Positions 1 to 11,426 of a stretch of DNA of 64,000 nucleotides are shown here, in pieces. The DNA is from Lantana camara. Lineage: Eukaryota > Streptophyta > Magnoliopsida > Lamiales > Verbenaceae. Location: the NCBI GenBank assembly GCA_037501455.1, contig CM074861.1:91117001-91181000 (forward strand), in the 5' to 3' direction. The position numbers and the translations under genes are program-made. The notes under the pieces were generated by a model. It ran no database searches. It saw only the letters and a list, made by a program, of their open reading frames with translations, and was not told where the DNA came from. Numbering within the stretch: the stretch's first letter is position 1; the number at the start of each line of letters is the position of its first letter.

Positions 1-166
1 TGATGCTTTACTTGGAGTTCTTGTTGTTTAATGTGATATAGCTTGAATATATGAGTTATGACCTGATTTTACATGCTTTTGGGTTGAGATTTGTGAGTTG
101 GTTTTGTGCCTTTTAGCTTCCATTTCGGTTTTTTGCCTTGTTTTTGTGTTTTTTGGCCGCAGACTT

Positions 167-256
167 AAATCCATGGGGGTGGATTTTTCCCTTTGGAAAA
201 ATCCGCTAGGGTGGATTTAGGTCAGTCAGTTTCTGGAAATCCATGGGGGTGGATTT
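167..256. repeat. Cluster of three palindromic words in the LTR
   Basis: Three 20-bp words lie at 167-186, 199-218 and 237-256. Each has the arms AAATCC and GGATTT facing each other around a G-rich centre; the first and third are identical. Their position matches that of unrelated palindromic words in the other long LTRs of this window: shortly downstream comes CACTCCGGTTTCG, which resembles the CTCCGATTGA block that follows the clusters elsewhere. Role unknown. Confidence 0.7.
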
Positions 257-1369
257 CGTCCTGCGTTTTTTTCGTCACTCCGGTTTCGTTTTTCTTCTTT
301 TTCTCCGCTTATTTAATCTTCCTCCACCTCTTTTATGACTTCTATGCTATGTTAATATGTATTATTATGTGTTATGATTAATGTATCAAGTTTATAGCTT
401 GTTTTGTTATGATTTATGAATGAATGAACTTGGTACTTCCACTTATTGAATGCAATGAATGATTTTGAATGTTTATTTGACTTTATTGTGTTAATTCTGC
501 ATAAGAATACTTCCATGACTTGAGAACATTTTCTTATGCATCTCATATCATCCACATTGCATTGCCGTGCGTCGTATATGGTCATTTTGAGTCTCACACT
601 ACCTCTTTTGCACAGATTCGGGTTTAGTTGGAAACGAGGGCGTTGTTTGAGGCTCTACTCTTATCCTTTTGCCGCTTCAAGGTGGGTTTCTCTTCTAATA
701 GCAAAAATGACCCTATATAAACCCAATGTGTAAAGTTTTAAACCAAATGTATAATATACGTATATAGAGTCTTTTCTCGAGTAAATGATTTCAAACGTAA
801 GCTTTCTTTTATGAATCCTACCTTATGTTTTGGCGAGACATGATTGTTAATGATGCACGGGCCCGGGACCTAGCACATGTGGCTATTCGGGGAGGCAAGG
901 GCCGACGGTGATCCCATGTGCTAGTCCCAACCATTTAACAGAGACCTGAACTCGCTAGGAGATTAGCGTGGAATGGTAGCTGAGCGCCCTTGGGGGATTC
1001 ATGTACCCCCCGGGGTCAATGTATGAGGTGGTCGGGCCTTGCAAACCCGTTCACCACCGGAGGAAGAAGGTGTATATGTATGATTATGAATCGTATGAAT
1101 GTGCACATAAGATTATTTATGCATGAAAATAAATGAATTATGAATATGATTACACGAGGTGATGGTTGGAGATAATGCACGCCCACTCGCCGGGCCATGA
1201 AACCCTATAATTATTTATGAATGAATATGATAGTTGTGATTCCATTGATGTTTTCTTTGTTTTGCCTGCTTGGGAAATTCTTATCAAACTTCGAATGGAA
1301 TTAGGGCTTGCATGTATATGTTTAAATTCCGTTGTATTATATATTATGCCCCATTTTTTTTATACCCAC

Positions 1370-1386
1370 CAGTCTCTTTTAGACTG
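1370..1386 (+). promoter_or_regulatory. Conserved LTR stem-loop
   Basis: CAGTCT and AGACTG form a 6-bp stem around a 5-nt loop. The LTRs at 58490-58508 and 61329-61347 carry the same structure with a 5-nt loop and a changed but still paired closing base pair. A T-rich stretch ending in TGCAG follows in each. Probably an RNA element of the LTR transcript; function not known. Confidence 0.55.
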
Positions 1387-1851
1387 AACCAGGTTTGTTT
1401 TCAGTTGTTTTGTGCAGGTTTGGAGGTGCTAGGTGGGAATACGAGTCGTCTAGGTCTTGCATTAGTGTCTAGCATTTCCTTTTACACTCATCTATACTTG
1501 TTCTTATTACTCTTGTATTATGATTATGTATGGAGCGTATATTATGTTATTTTGTGCCGTGATGGCTTTTGTACAGGTTGTAAGTGTTGGTACCTCTATG
1601 TAAATACGATATGTATTGCTATGTGTTGGTACTTATACGTACTTATGTTGAATTGCTTCCGCTATTGTTATGGTCACTCTGATTTAATTATGTTTTGGTT
1701 ATGCTTGGTTTAAGGGTTAGCTCCCGCCTAGCTTAGCGTGTGTGTTGTGTCCCCCGTTCGCCGTGATTTGGCACGTGTATGGATTTTCCCATTTCATATA
1801 CGGGTTGGGTCTCGGTGCGGGGGATGTGGTGCCTCATGCTCGGGCGTTACA

Positions 1852-2174
1852 AAAACGTAGGTACTTTAACTTTTACAAATAATATATACTCTTTTTTCTT
1901 TTTTTTCTTTTTTTTCTTTCTCGTACTTCAATTTTAAACCTGAGTACTTTAACGTTTACAAATAATACTCTATTTTTAAATCTGGATACTCTATTTTATG
2001 ATTTGTATACTATGTTTCATAATTCGGAAACTTTATAATAATCTATTTTATAATTTGGAAATTTTATTTTATAATTTCAATACTCTATTTTATAATCTGG
2101 ATACTTTATATTTTCGAATTAATAGTTCAAAATATAAATCAACAATTAATTTTTACCACATCATCCACCTACAA

Positions 2175-2205
<31 letters not shown>

Positions 2206-3131
2206 TATTAAGTTTTACATATGAAGTATGAAAATTATATTTTGAAATATTAACATATAAAATGAAACTATAAAATCGTGGATATGAGGTATTATGTTAA
2301 CAAAATGGTTTGTAGGAGGGAATAGTGATGTGTATGTTATGTCTCAAGGACAGCTTAGTAATTTTACACGAAATGGGGAGAGAACTAAAATTATAAAAGT
2401 CAATTGGAGAGTTAGTATAATAAATTTTTGGAGTGGGGAGTAACTAAAATTTGGGTCACCATGTGGGGAGATTCCCACATTTCCCCTAAAATGGAATTGT
2501 AACAAAATAACTTATTGTCTAAATAGGATATAGTCCATTTCCATCCCTTATAAATCTAGCCGGTGTAATGAGATAATCTATGACATTGAAGATGTTTTTA
2601 TAATTTGAGCGAACTTGGGGGACCTGGATGTAATTTATTTGAAAATTACCTGCAAATATGAGAAAAGGATGACACGACACCTGACGTAGGTATTATCGCG
2701 CCTGATCAAGTTTAGCGCATGCTGGAGCTGGATAACTCTTCGACAACCTTGGAGAACTTTAAGGAGAAGAGCTCCAGAAGAAGAACGGGAAAATCCAAAG
2801 CGTTCGTAAGCATTCTTTTATGCAATCTTTTTAATGTCTGTGTTGATTACTTTGTCTTGTTAATGTTGGCTGTATGCGTACCCTCTTTAACTGTTTGTTG
2901 AAATGCCTACAAGGATGTGAATCTTAGACTTTATCTTCACTCTTAAACATGCATGCTCAGATTGAATGTCATACTGAAGTATTTCCGATGATTGAGGTCC
3001 TTATTTTTTTTCACTAATATGATCATACTGATTCTTTGGTCCAAACCGTGAATTAATAGGCAGTTTGGAGATTTTATTCTTGCAAGTATGTATTTGAAGT
3101 TGCGCATAGTTCAGCGTTTTGAAGAGCAGTT
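1852..3131. other. Unassigned AT-rich stretch
   Basis: This 1.3-kb stretch is low in complexity: oligo-T/C runs around 1890-1920, tandem-like phrases of the type ATACTCTATTTTATAAT at 1985-2110, and an AT dinucleotide run at about 2181-2208. A short open frame beginning with ATG at 2719 (residues MLELDNSSTT onward) reads about 30 codons to a donor-like GTAAGC near 2808. That could be a remnant of a host first exon, but I recognise no family and no downstream exon, so I do not call a gene. Confidence 0.4.
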
Positions 3132-4911
3132 TGTGACTCCCCGAGCGTTGAGCTATCACATCCCCCGCACTAGAACCCAACACGTATATATGAAATGGAA
3201 AATCCATATACGTGCTAAGAGCTAGCGAACGAGGCACTCAAGACCACTCCTAGCTCAAAAGGACCAATTAGAGACGCTCGACAATGCAAAACAATGTCAT
3301 AAAATGATATGAGTATAGATTCATATGCAACGAGACTATAATTATGTAAGAAATGAGCAATTATGAGCAATCATGGCACTTTAAGAATTAACATTCACAT
3401 TGAAGATCATTTAGGGCAAGTTTAGACGTCTTTCATGCAATATTAGTAAAACGATAAACCTATATAAAAGCATTCACACTTGAAATAGAGAATATATAGC
3501 ACATATGAGGTTCAATAAACGGAAAAAAACGATGAAAAAGGCAAGAAACGGGCATTTAGGCAAAACTTAGCAAAACTGACAGTTTTCTCCAAACGCGCAA
3601 GCTGTAAAGAATCGAGTATATCTTAATTTTGAGAAGTCTGAATTAAGTTTTGTTTATTGGAAATGAAAGTAGACAAATAGGGATTTCCAACCTTATATGG
3701 TTCAAATTTTAGCTCAAAGTGGATTAAAAATGGCATAGGTGCAAAGTTGAGTGAGTGCAGATTTCCGGCAGATTTGCGACACAATTTTGAATCGATCATA
3801 TCTCCCTCCTCAAAACTGATTTTAAGGTGATTCTAATTGGAGAATGCTCTAAACTCAAAGAGGTTTCAGTGGTCCGAAATTCAGCTCAATCGGAGCTCAT
3901 TTGAGGTCTGCACGGCCGTGACACTTTTGGCCTTAAAACCTGCGCGGCAGCGCACACAAAAATTGTGTTGAAAATTCGAGAATTTACGCACGGCCGTTCG
4001 AGAAATGAACGGGGGAGCCGCGCAGCCTTGCGAACATGTCTGGTACGGAAAAAAAAACAGGGGAAAACAGGGAAGAAAGCCAAGAATTCACCCAGCCATC
4101 CAAGCTTGCAAAGATACACTTAGAATCAAGGATATTCATTTCATCACACATAAAAGCACACTTAGGAACATTCAAGGAGCAAATATATACCAAGAACTCA
4201 TGCTTAATATTCATAATCATCATCCTCAAAACCCATCAACTCCATTAATGAACCTCAAGTTTTCCTAACTCATGATTCATGCATGATAGCTTCTTGAATT
4301 CTTCCTAACTTATGCTTTCTAGCATGTTGCTTCTACCACCTTCCTCCTAACATTCTTTGTTATATGATTCTCCATAACCTAGCTTAGGTTATCATGTAAA
4401 CTTCATACCATGCATGCAAACTCATGCTTATGTAAGAATTAAACCATGGAAGTATGTTTATGCATGAAGAAAAGCATGAATTCTACCTTCAATTTGGAAG
4501 AAATGAAGTTTGGATGAAAGTATGTGGGTATGTGGTGTGTACGTGAGATGAGGGAGCAAGGAGGAAGAAGAGAATGTCTTTGTATTCTTGAAATTCATGG
4601 AATGGATAGAAAATTACGATATTTCATTGAAAACATACAAGCATTAATTAAATTGTATGAGTCATAAGTTAATCTTGACTTTAAGAAGAAATTTAATTAG
4701 CTATCCCTCATGTTATAAAGTTTATGCAATTAAGTGATCATACTTTTACATTAATAATACACAAATCCAATTAAAATTCACTTAGGTATTCATACTTGGA
4801 AAATTTGGCAATCAAGGACAAGTATTTGGAAATTAATACAACGAACGAACATAACATATACTCTCGAACGTTCACATACGTTTTACCTGTTCCGGAAGAC
4901 GGGGCGTTACA
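3132..4911 (-). mobile_element. Solo LTR, chromovirus-like family
   Basis: On the minus strand the segment starts TGTAACGCCCCG and ends GGGGAGTCACA. It is 1780 bp long and is flanked by the perfect 5-bp duplication CAGTT (3127-3131 and 4912-4916). No internal domain is present, so it is a solo LTR, expected to arise by recombination between the two LTRs of a full element. The GTGCGGGGGATGTG module lies near its 3' end (about 3163-3177, minus). GC-rich palindromic words occur at 3911-3920, 3941-3954 and 3989-3997. It sits about 260 bp beyond the stop codon of the GLR gene. Confidence 0.88.
3911..4030. repeat. Palindromic-word cluster in the solo LTR
   Basis: CACGGCCGTG at 3911-3920 is a perfect palindrome. 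TGCGCGGCAGCGCA at 3941-3954 and CACGGCCGT at 3989-3997 are close variants, and a GC-rich GCCGCGCAG word follows at about 4017. Next to the cluster lies AATCGGAG (minus: CTCCGATT), the block that also flanks the clusters in the 56-61 kb LTRs. The words differ from those of the other LTRs but occupy the same relative place. Confidence 0.65.
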
Positions 4912-5174
4912 CAGTTAGCGAACTATTGTATGTTATTTTACACTAATATCTCAATATAGAAATTGAATGAGATTTTTGGAACAAAAAGTAGCTTTATGAT
5001 GTCTGGAATGGATTTTGAATGTTTTTTCTGAAACTAGCTTTATGAATTAAATTTGCTGACTTAATCATCATTGATTGATTGAGGTGTAACAAAAGCCGCC
5101 AGTCTTAGTGAATTTTACATGGTAGGACTACAGATATTGAGGTTAATTGCTTGTTTTCATTAGCCTTAGCGAGC
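4912..5174. other. 3' flank of the GLR gene
   Basis: AT-rich sequence between the solo LTR and the GLR stop codon. It probably contains the 3' UTR of the minus-strand GLR transcript. No clear polyadenylation signal can be singled out. Confidence 0.35.
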
Positions 5175-8100
5175 TCAAACGTCATCTTTTATCACTTGAG
5201 ATGATTCCCCTTGTTGCTTAGTGAATTGATTCTCCTCCTCTACTAGAAATTCAGCATCCTTCCTTTTGGGAGAACCAGGAATCGAGCAGGTAGGACTCTC
5301 TGTGCCATTAGCATGTGAAGAGGTCTGTGAAAAAGTTGACGGACTTGATTTAAAATATCCTTTGCAGGATTCTGTTACTCTCTTCGTGTAACCGCTATCT
5401 ATTTCTGTCTGTTCATTCTTGGAAGTATGAGAACCAGGATCTCTATTGTTAAACCTTCGAAGTAATTCCATTGTCTTGCTCCATATTGTTGACTCAGGAT
5501 TAGAGTTATCAAAGACATGCCAATTTTCTCTTAGGAACTTAATCACATAGATTATCAAGGCTAAAACTGCAACAATTCCTACTATCGAAAAGAGGCCGCC
5601 GAAGCTTCCTAGGCCAATTCTGTTTGACGAGACTAAGGCACTAGAGTTTGAACATTTGGTCTCATCTCCCAACCATGAATTTTCAATGTCTCGCATCCTG
5701 TCACTCTCGGTGACCTTTAATATTGCTCTTGAAATATCAGGTACTAGTGGACTACCTTTTGGAAAGACCTGTGACATATATATATATATATATATATAAA
5801 CAATAACAAGCATGAGAAAAACCTAATGTGAGAATTTTCTGGACAACAAATCTAAAAGGATCGGGAAAGGATCGGGGGAGATAAAGGCGGGTCACGTACA
5901 AAGGCAAAACCACCAGTCTTATATATGGGACCAGCCATAGTGTATTTTGAACAGTACTTGGAGAGGATCAGCTTCATATATGGGATCTCATCAAAGGCAG
6001 CAGCTATACCGCCATTTTCACTCCCTTTGGAGAAAAGTACATCAAGTTCCTTCTGCGAGTTATATGCCACGAGTTTGGATTCATGAAATTTCATACTTTT
6101 TAGAAGTCCAAAAACAAACGAATCCTTCTGGTAGCCCACATTTTCATTGTTTCTTATAAGCTCATTAATATCTGTAATAGTCGGCTTCAGCTGCTGAACA
6201 GTCAACATGGAAGTAAGACTGGCGGTATAGGTTTGGGTCAGTATTAGAACCACCAAGAACCATGTAACCAGTACGAACCTTGCTAAGCTGCTCGTCACCT
6301 TCTCCTCTACAAAAAGTACATGGATAAATTTATCATGAGATATACGTAAATTTTAAGTATTTAGATTTCTAGAAAAAAAACTCCCCAAACTTCAAGGGAA
6401 GTTTTTATAAGAAAGCTGAACCGCAGGATATGTCAGCGTAATTATCCCTTGATTAATAAAGCTACTTTGTTAGTGATTAAAAATTCTTACTGTGAGCGAA
6501 CACCATCGTGGAGAAGGCAAACCAGAATATGGTGCCTACTTGACGCCAAGGACTACCCCTGAAATCTTCATTGGTTCGATGTTCAAGAATCCAAATGAGG
6601 AACCCCATAAAAACAAATGAGCAAAAGATTGTCACCCAAAGTTCCCAAGTAAATGGCTTCAAAAATACCCAAAAACTTTTGCTCTTGTCATCTTCGATTG
6701 GCACAACCATTGAAACTCCGGACTCTGTGTAAGGAAGGGTGAAGTCAACGTACTGTGATCTGTTCACCACAATTGTTACATCTCCAACTACAGCATCAAA
6801 GTTCTGTTCATTGATCAGAAAACAATTAACAATCCATGCTACAAGCTAGAGTACTGGTGGACTATCCAAGTGTCAAAAGAAAAGAAAATAAGAAAGATGC
6901 TTATTTTTGTTCTTCAAAAATGAAAATTGGAAAACACTTACTCCAAGGTACACTTCATAAACCAAATCATTATAACTACCAGCACTGTTGTGGTCAGCTG
7001 TAGCAAACGGTATGTATTCATACAGTACACCATATGGTAGTGTTTTCATCACAGCATCAAAAACATCTATGCTGTAGCCTCTCACTTCTGTCAGATTGTC
7101 AGTATTCCAAGTGATGTGAACAAATTCAGAGTAGCTATCTTGAACAGGAACCCCTATTCTTAATTTCCGCCCGTTCACCGGAAGCACCCAACCCTTGGGT
7201 GGAGATATTTTATCCCCTGGCCATATAATGGATCTTACATGGGACTTGTTGGAGATGGGGGAAAGAGTTGTTTTGGAGTTTCTGTGGTTTATCTCTCTAA
7301 CAACTCCATTCTCTTTCGTCCAATATCCCACAACTCGAGCTCCTGGACCAACCACATTAACTATTTCATAAGGTGGCAATTGGAGTTGGCCACCAATTAA
7401 TTTAAAGTTCCCAGTGAGGCCTCTGAATGTTGTATTTGATAATACCTGAATAAGCTCCGTTTCAAAGGTTGACACTCCTAAGCCTTCAATATCCGATGAC
7501 TTTTTTGAAGTATTTGACTCTGGGAATGTAGAATTTCTTGTTTTTGCTTGTTCTACGGCTAAGGCGAGTGCGATGACTGAATCGTAAGCCCACAGACCAA
7601 AAATGTTCAAATCCTGGCTAAGAGCTGTGGGGTTGTTCTGCTGAAGCTTTTGCCTGTATCTGAATTTAAAGTTGTCGAGCTCTTTCGTTTTACCAATATA
7701 AGGTTTAACACCTATTACTCCAAGCATGGACTCTATGACAGAAGGATCCATTGAATTTAATTCATTTGTGATACCATCTGTTGCTATCCATGCATACTCA
7801 CCACTCATCATTCCTAGTTGTTCTGCTCTGGTGAAGAGGCGAGAAGCGAGCTGTTTCATCATGTGGACAACAAAAACTCTTGTTTGCATTGTCATCAACT
7901 TGTAGAGCTCTGCAACAATTTGATCATCCGTTGCTGATGGTGGAATGATACTCCTGTAAGGTACATGGGCATTTATCTGTTCCAAAGCCCCAGTTAAAGA
8001 TGGTATAATCCCTTCCCCAAACTCATTATCAACATAAATGATCACGACTTCTTTCCATCCAAAGGCTTGTACTATAGCGCTTATGGCATTTACTTGGGAA

Positions 8101-8284
8101 GAGTCGTTTAGAGCAGCTCGGATGAAGTATGGGCTTCGAATTGATGAGAGAGAAGGGTTTGTGGCTGAAAATGTGATAATAGGTACTTGGGCTTTGTCTC
8201 CTAGTCTTATCATGAAATTCGCCTGGTCTGAGGACAAGGGACCTAGAATGGCTTGCACTTCCACATTCTTCAGTAGGTCTTGAG
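5175..8284 (-). CDS. GLR: Glutamate receptor-like channel, first exon not found
   Basis: Encodes a plant ionotropic glutamate receptor-like protein, a ligand-gated cation channel of cell membranes. Exons on the minus strand: 8284-6942, 6803-6491, 6306-5900 and 5768-5175. All introns are GT-AG, phases join cleanly (2 nt carried in at 8284; then 0, 1, 0), and the 884 codons contain no stop. In order: amino-terminal ligand-binding domain (codons about 1-335, VQAILGPLSSDQANF), S1 (from about 373, RKLRIGVPVQDSYSEF), M1 (about 500, WELWVTIFCSFVF), pore loop (SPWRQVGTIFWFAFSTMVF), M3 with the gating motif TYTASLTSM (about 558-590), S2 (FPKGSPLVPDISRAI) and M4 (about 741-765). The expected signal peptide and about 110 residues before codon 1 are missing: an acceptor at 8287-8285 implies an upstream exon, but no matching ORF is visible up to 16 kb. 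Likely clade 2; clade not proven. Confidence 0.9.
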
Positions 8285-8543
8285 CTGCATTTCATATGTA
8301 AGGAGATTCAGTCAAGACTGTGAAGTACCAGACACAATTATTCACCAGTAGTATAAAGTACACTTCACAATAATTTTCCCATAAGAATATGCCTTCAATT
8401 ACAGCTTTGATTTTAATATTATTTGGCGTTCCTATTCTTGTCTTTCTAGGATTTTACAGCCATTTAAGCCATTATATTGAAACTAATAATGAAATTGTAC
8501 ACATAGCACCAGTAGGCTATCTTGTGAAGAACATATCAGAAAA
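8285..8543. other. Putative first-intron sequence of the GLR gene
   Basis: Non-coding sequence just upstream, in gene direction, of the acceptor at 8287-8285. On the minus strand a TGA lies in frame directly before the acceptor, which supports a splice site rather than a longer exon. No exon-like reading frame is seen. Confidence 0.4.
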
Positions 8544-9470
8544 TCTATATCTATATCTATATATCTTATAAAAGCACGAAAGTTTCTTACAAAATGTTGA
8601 TCGCCAAAAATATCCTCATAATAGTTATGTCAATAATTATTAATTAGGGGTAATTATGTAAATACATGTTATAAATTATTAATCTAAATACTTAAAAAAA
8701 GTACTTATTAACCTGAAATAGGACTCTTGGTAGAAAAGAATTATAAAATAATATTAAGTAATCTATGAAATTGATAAAAACATAATAATTAAATAAAAAA
8801 TAATTTACATAATATTTTTAAAATATTCTAATCAAACTCTTTCAAAAATAATTTTAATAACTTTACATAACTTTTTTTTTTTGAAAAATAACTTTATATA
8901 ACAGTTATAAACGGGCAGTTGGCTCAAGTGGATAGGGCCTTGAGTTCACTTAAGTAAAGTCTCGGGTTCGAACCTTGTGAATTTAAAAAATTACGTTGGG
9001 AGAGGTACCACAATAAGCGCCTTCACTACCTCGGGGGATTATAACAAAGAAATATTATATGAAACCAGAAAGTGAAAATATATATTCTAACCTAAGATTC
9101 TAGAAAATTGTCAGGAGAAACATAATCTATAAGGAGAAATAAAAAGTACGAATAGAATTTTTGATTTCTTACAAAATATTGATCGCTTGAACTACCCTTA
9201 TAATAATTATGTCAATATTTTTTAGCCAAGGATAATTATGTAAATAAATGTTATATATTATTAATTTATATATATTAAGAGAATACTTATTTACTCAAAA
9301 TAGAACTCTTCGTAAATTAAAATTATTCTAATATTAATTAGCTTATGTAATTGATAAAACAATATGATTGAATAAAAATTTATTTACATAATATTCTAAA
9401 ATATTCTAATCAAACTCTATTTTAAATGTAATTTTTATAACTTTATATAATTAGTTATAAATAACTAATT
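8544..9470. repeat. Helitron-related AT-rich repeat, copy A
   Basis: It starts with TCTATATCTATATCTATATA followed by CTTATAAAAGCACGAAAG, the style of 5' terminus seen in many plant Helitrons. The sequence is closely similar to 38220-38800, including the phrases around TTATGTAAATACATGTTATA and TAGGACTCTT. Within it, a second diverged module with the same phrases begins near 9165. A SINE (8911-9038) interrupts it. No protein is encoded. The 3' end is not defined here; the limits are approximate. Confidence 0.55.
8911..9038 (+). mobile_element. tRNA-derived SINE with target duplication
   Basis: The 128-bp insertion has RNA polymerase III boxes: A box TGGCTCAAGTGG at 8920-8931 and B box GGTTCGAACC at 8965-8974. 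It is flanked by TTATAA at 8905-8910 and 9039-9044. The related repeat at about 38535-38570 reads straight through this site without the insertion, so both ends are supported by an empty paralogous site. It has no poly(A) tail and ends in a G-rich stretch. It is not a tRNA gene because no acceptor stem or anticodon arm can be folded. Confidence 0.82.
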
Positions 9471-10849
9471 ATGAAGTGGCCAATTTGTGTTACTTATGGA
9501 GCTATTCTTGGGTACTTGGTTGGACTGGTATTGTCATTTGGATTCATTGTCTTTTCACAATCGGGGATGCAATGATAAGAGAGACTGATATGAGACGAAA
9601 TCTCAAATAATAATTTGGTCATACAAAGTAGTTTTGATTCAGAAATGTAAAGAATTTTGTTAGTAATAGTGAGTTTTATTTATACGTTAACTTGATATTA
9701 TCTTCCATGTGATGGTTTCAGTTTTAATAGGTGAACCTTTCCAATTAAAAAAAATAAAAATATATATAACTACAGCTTGAAACATTGTAACCCAAAATCT
9801 AAATGATATACCCACCATTTAAGAACTAGGAATATAATATCTAGATATCATATCAATACTAAAATAAAAAATTATTATTATATTCATTACATTTTATTTT
9901 ATTTTATTATAAAAGCACGAATGATTTTTGGGTTTGTTACGACTTATTCATTGGATAAAATATTAGAGGATGATTTAGTAAATGCATACTATTATTTTTA
10001 GATATTTCAAAAATACTTATTTGAGTGAGAATAGGACTCCTTAATAAACTAGAATTAAGACTTCTCAAATCTAAAGAAAACATAGAATATCATAATAAGG
10101 ACTAATTTTTAAATTAATATATTAATTTTAATTTATATTATAAGATATAATTGTATATTTATAACTACATAAACATATTTAAATATAAAGACATACATTA
10201 TATATATATATATATATATATATGAGTGGTATAGACAAACTCGACTATGAACAAAATAAAAATAAAAATGAAAATAAAAATAAAATTAATTAAATGCACA
10301 ATTAAAAAAAAATATTAAAAACTATTAAAAGAGTGTGAAAATGAAAAAATAAATTGATAGATAAGGCAAACACAAAATTGAAAAACAAACAGACCGTGAA
10401 AACTTTAAAAGGAAAAAGAAAAAAGACATGCTTAAATAGTTAAATAGCTAGAAGTCGTTTACTTCCGTAGAAAATGTTAGATGAACTATTTAATAAGTTA
10501 TAAAAAATTATTTACTTTGAAAGGGCTAGAGCCTATGGAATAAAGCAAGGCCTTGTACATAAGTTTGAAAAGAATGGAGTATATTTCAACTTTCAAAAGT
10601 TATTGCTAAATAATCAGCTTATAAACAATCAAAGTAAACAAGTTCATTTTTTCCTGTTAACCGATTTTATTAAATTTATCATTTTCATGACCCAAATCCA
10701 ATAGATTGAGAACAAGTAAACGAGTGTGTTTCGTGCAGTTAAATGTAATTTTGATCGTCAATGCCCAAAATATCCTAATAATAGTAATAAATTTAAAAAT
10801 GTTTAATTAGACGGTGAATTGGTAAATGCATTTATATATTATTATATTT

Positions 10850-10888
<39 letters not shown>

Positions 10889-10962
10889 AAGAGTGAAAAT
10901 AGGAAGTCTCCTCAAATCTACGGAAAAAGGACTCTTTTTATATGAAATCTCTCTTTTAAATC
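9471..10962. repeat. AT-rich Helitron-type repeat modules
   Basis: No gene. Further modules begin with TTATTATAAAAGCACGAATG (about 9904) and with a related phrase near 10745. A TA run at about 10200-10222 is followed by GAGTGGTATAGACAAACTCG. The same flanks surround the AT run at 12709-12760, so these are two copies of one repeat. A second TA run lies at about 10855-10882. The limits of individual elements cannot be fixed by eye. Confidence 0.45.
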
Positions 10963-10970
10963 ATGTACAA

Positions 10971-11426
10971 GAGAAAATTTCATATTCATCCCTATGGTTT
11001 TAGTGAAAATTTAAAATAGTCCTCATGTTATGAATTTACTTTAAATTCATCCTTTAAGCTATTTTTTTATCATAATTTTAGGCCAAAAACTATAAATAGA
11101 TTAAAATACCCTTACAGTAAAATCTATCTATTTAAGTACAAAGATAATCAAATTAATTTCTTTGATTTTTTTTTATTGATTATGAACTTGACGTGCTTGT
11201 GGAATTATCCTCGATTTATTTAAATAGATAAAATGCAAGATAATTTGATTATGTTTATACTTAAATAGATAAATTTTACTATACGGGTATTTTAGTCTAT
11301 TTATAATTTTAACCTAAAATTCAGGTAAAAAAATAACTTAAAGGATGAATTTAAAGTAAATTAAAAACATGAGAACTATTTTGAATTTGCATTAAAAACA
11401 TAGAGATGCATATGAATTTTTCCCAG
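10971..11426. mobile_element. Foldback MITE with long inverted arms
   Basis: A 456-bp element whose two halves are reverse complements over about 200 bp per arm. For example, TTTAAATTCATCCTTTAAG in the left arm (about 11040-11060) meets CTTAAAGGATGAATTTAAA in the right arm (about 11338-11356). It is flanked by ATGTACAA at 10963-10970 and 11427-11434. A direct repeat of 8-9 bp points to the Mutator superfamily. It encodes nothing and is non-autonomous. Confidence 0.78.

Larger units (their letters stand above)
1..1851 (+). mobile_element. 3' part of a long LTR, chromovirus-like family
   Basis: The segment ends in GGGCGTTACA at 1842-1851. About 20 bp before that end it carries GTGCGGGGGATGTGG, a module also found near the 3' ends of the LTRs at 3132-4911 (minus), 18006-18242 (minus), 56054-58868 and 58869-61753. 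Blocks around 830-1000 and 1370-1390 match blocks inside the LTRs at 56-61 kb. The 5' end lies outside the window. No primer-binding site follows position 1851, so this is either a 3' LTR or a solo LTR; the window cannot decide. Short ORFs in it look like chance. It contains three palindromic words (167-256) and a stem-loop (1370-1386), listed separately. Confidence 0.75.

Noticed and set aside
2719..2901. Short gene beginning MLELDNSSTT
   Set aside because: Only about 30 codons before a possible donor, no family recognised and no second exon found; kept as a remark only.
5175..8284. GLR as a dead pseudogene
   Set aside because: No internal stop or frameshift and all splice sites fit; only the missing first exon is suspicious, so it is kept as a gene with a caveat.
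8911..9038. A genuine tRNA gene
   Set aside because: A and B boxes are present, but no cloverleaf acceptor or anticodon stem can be formed, and target duplications flank it.
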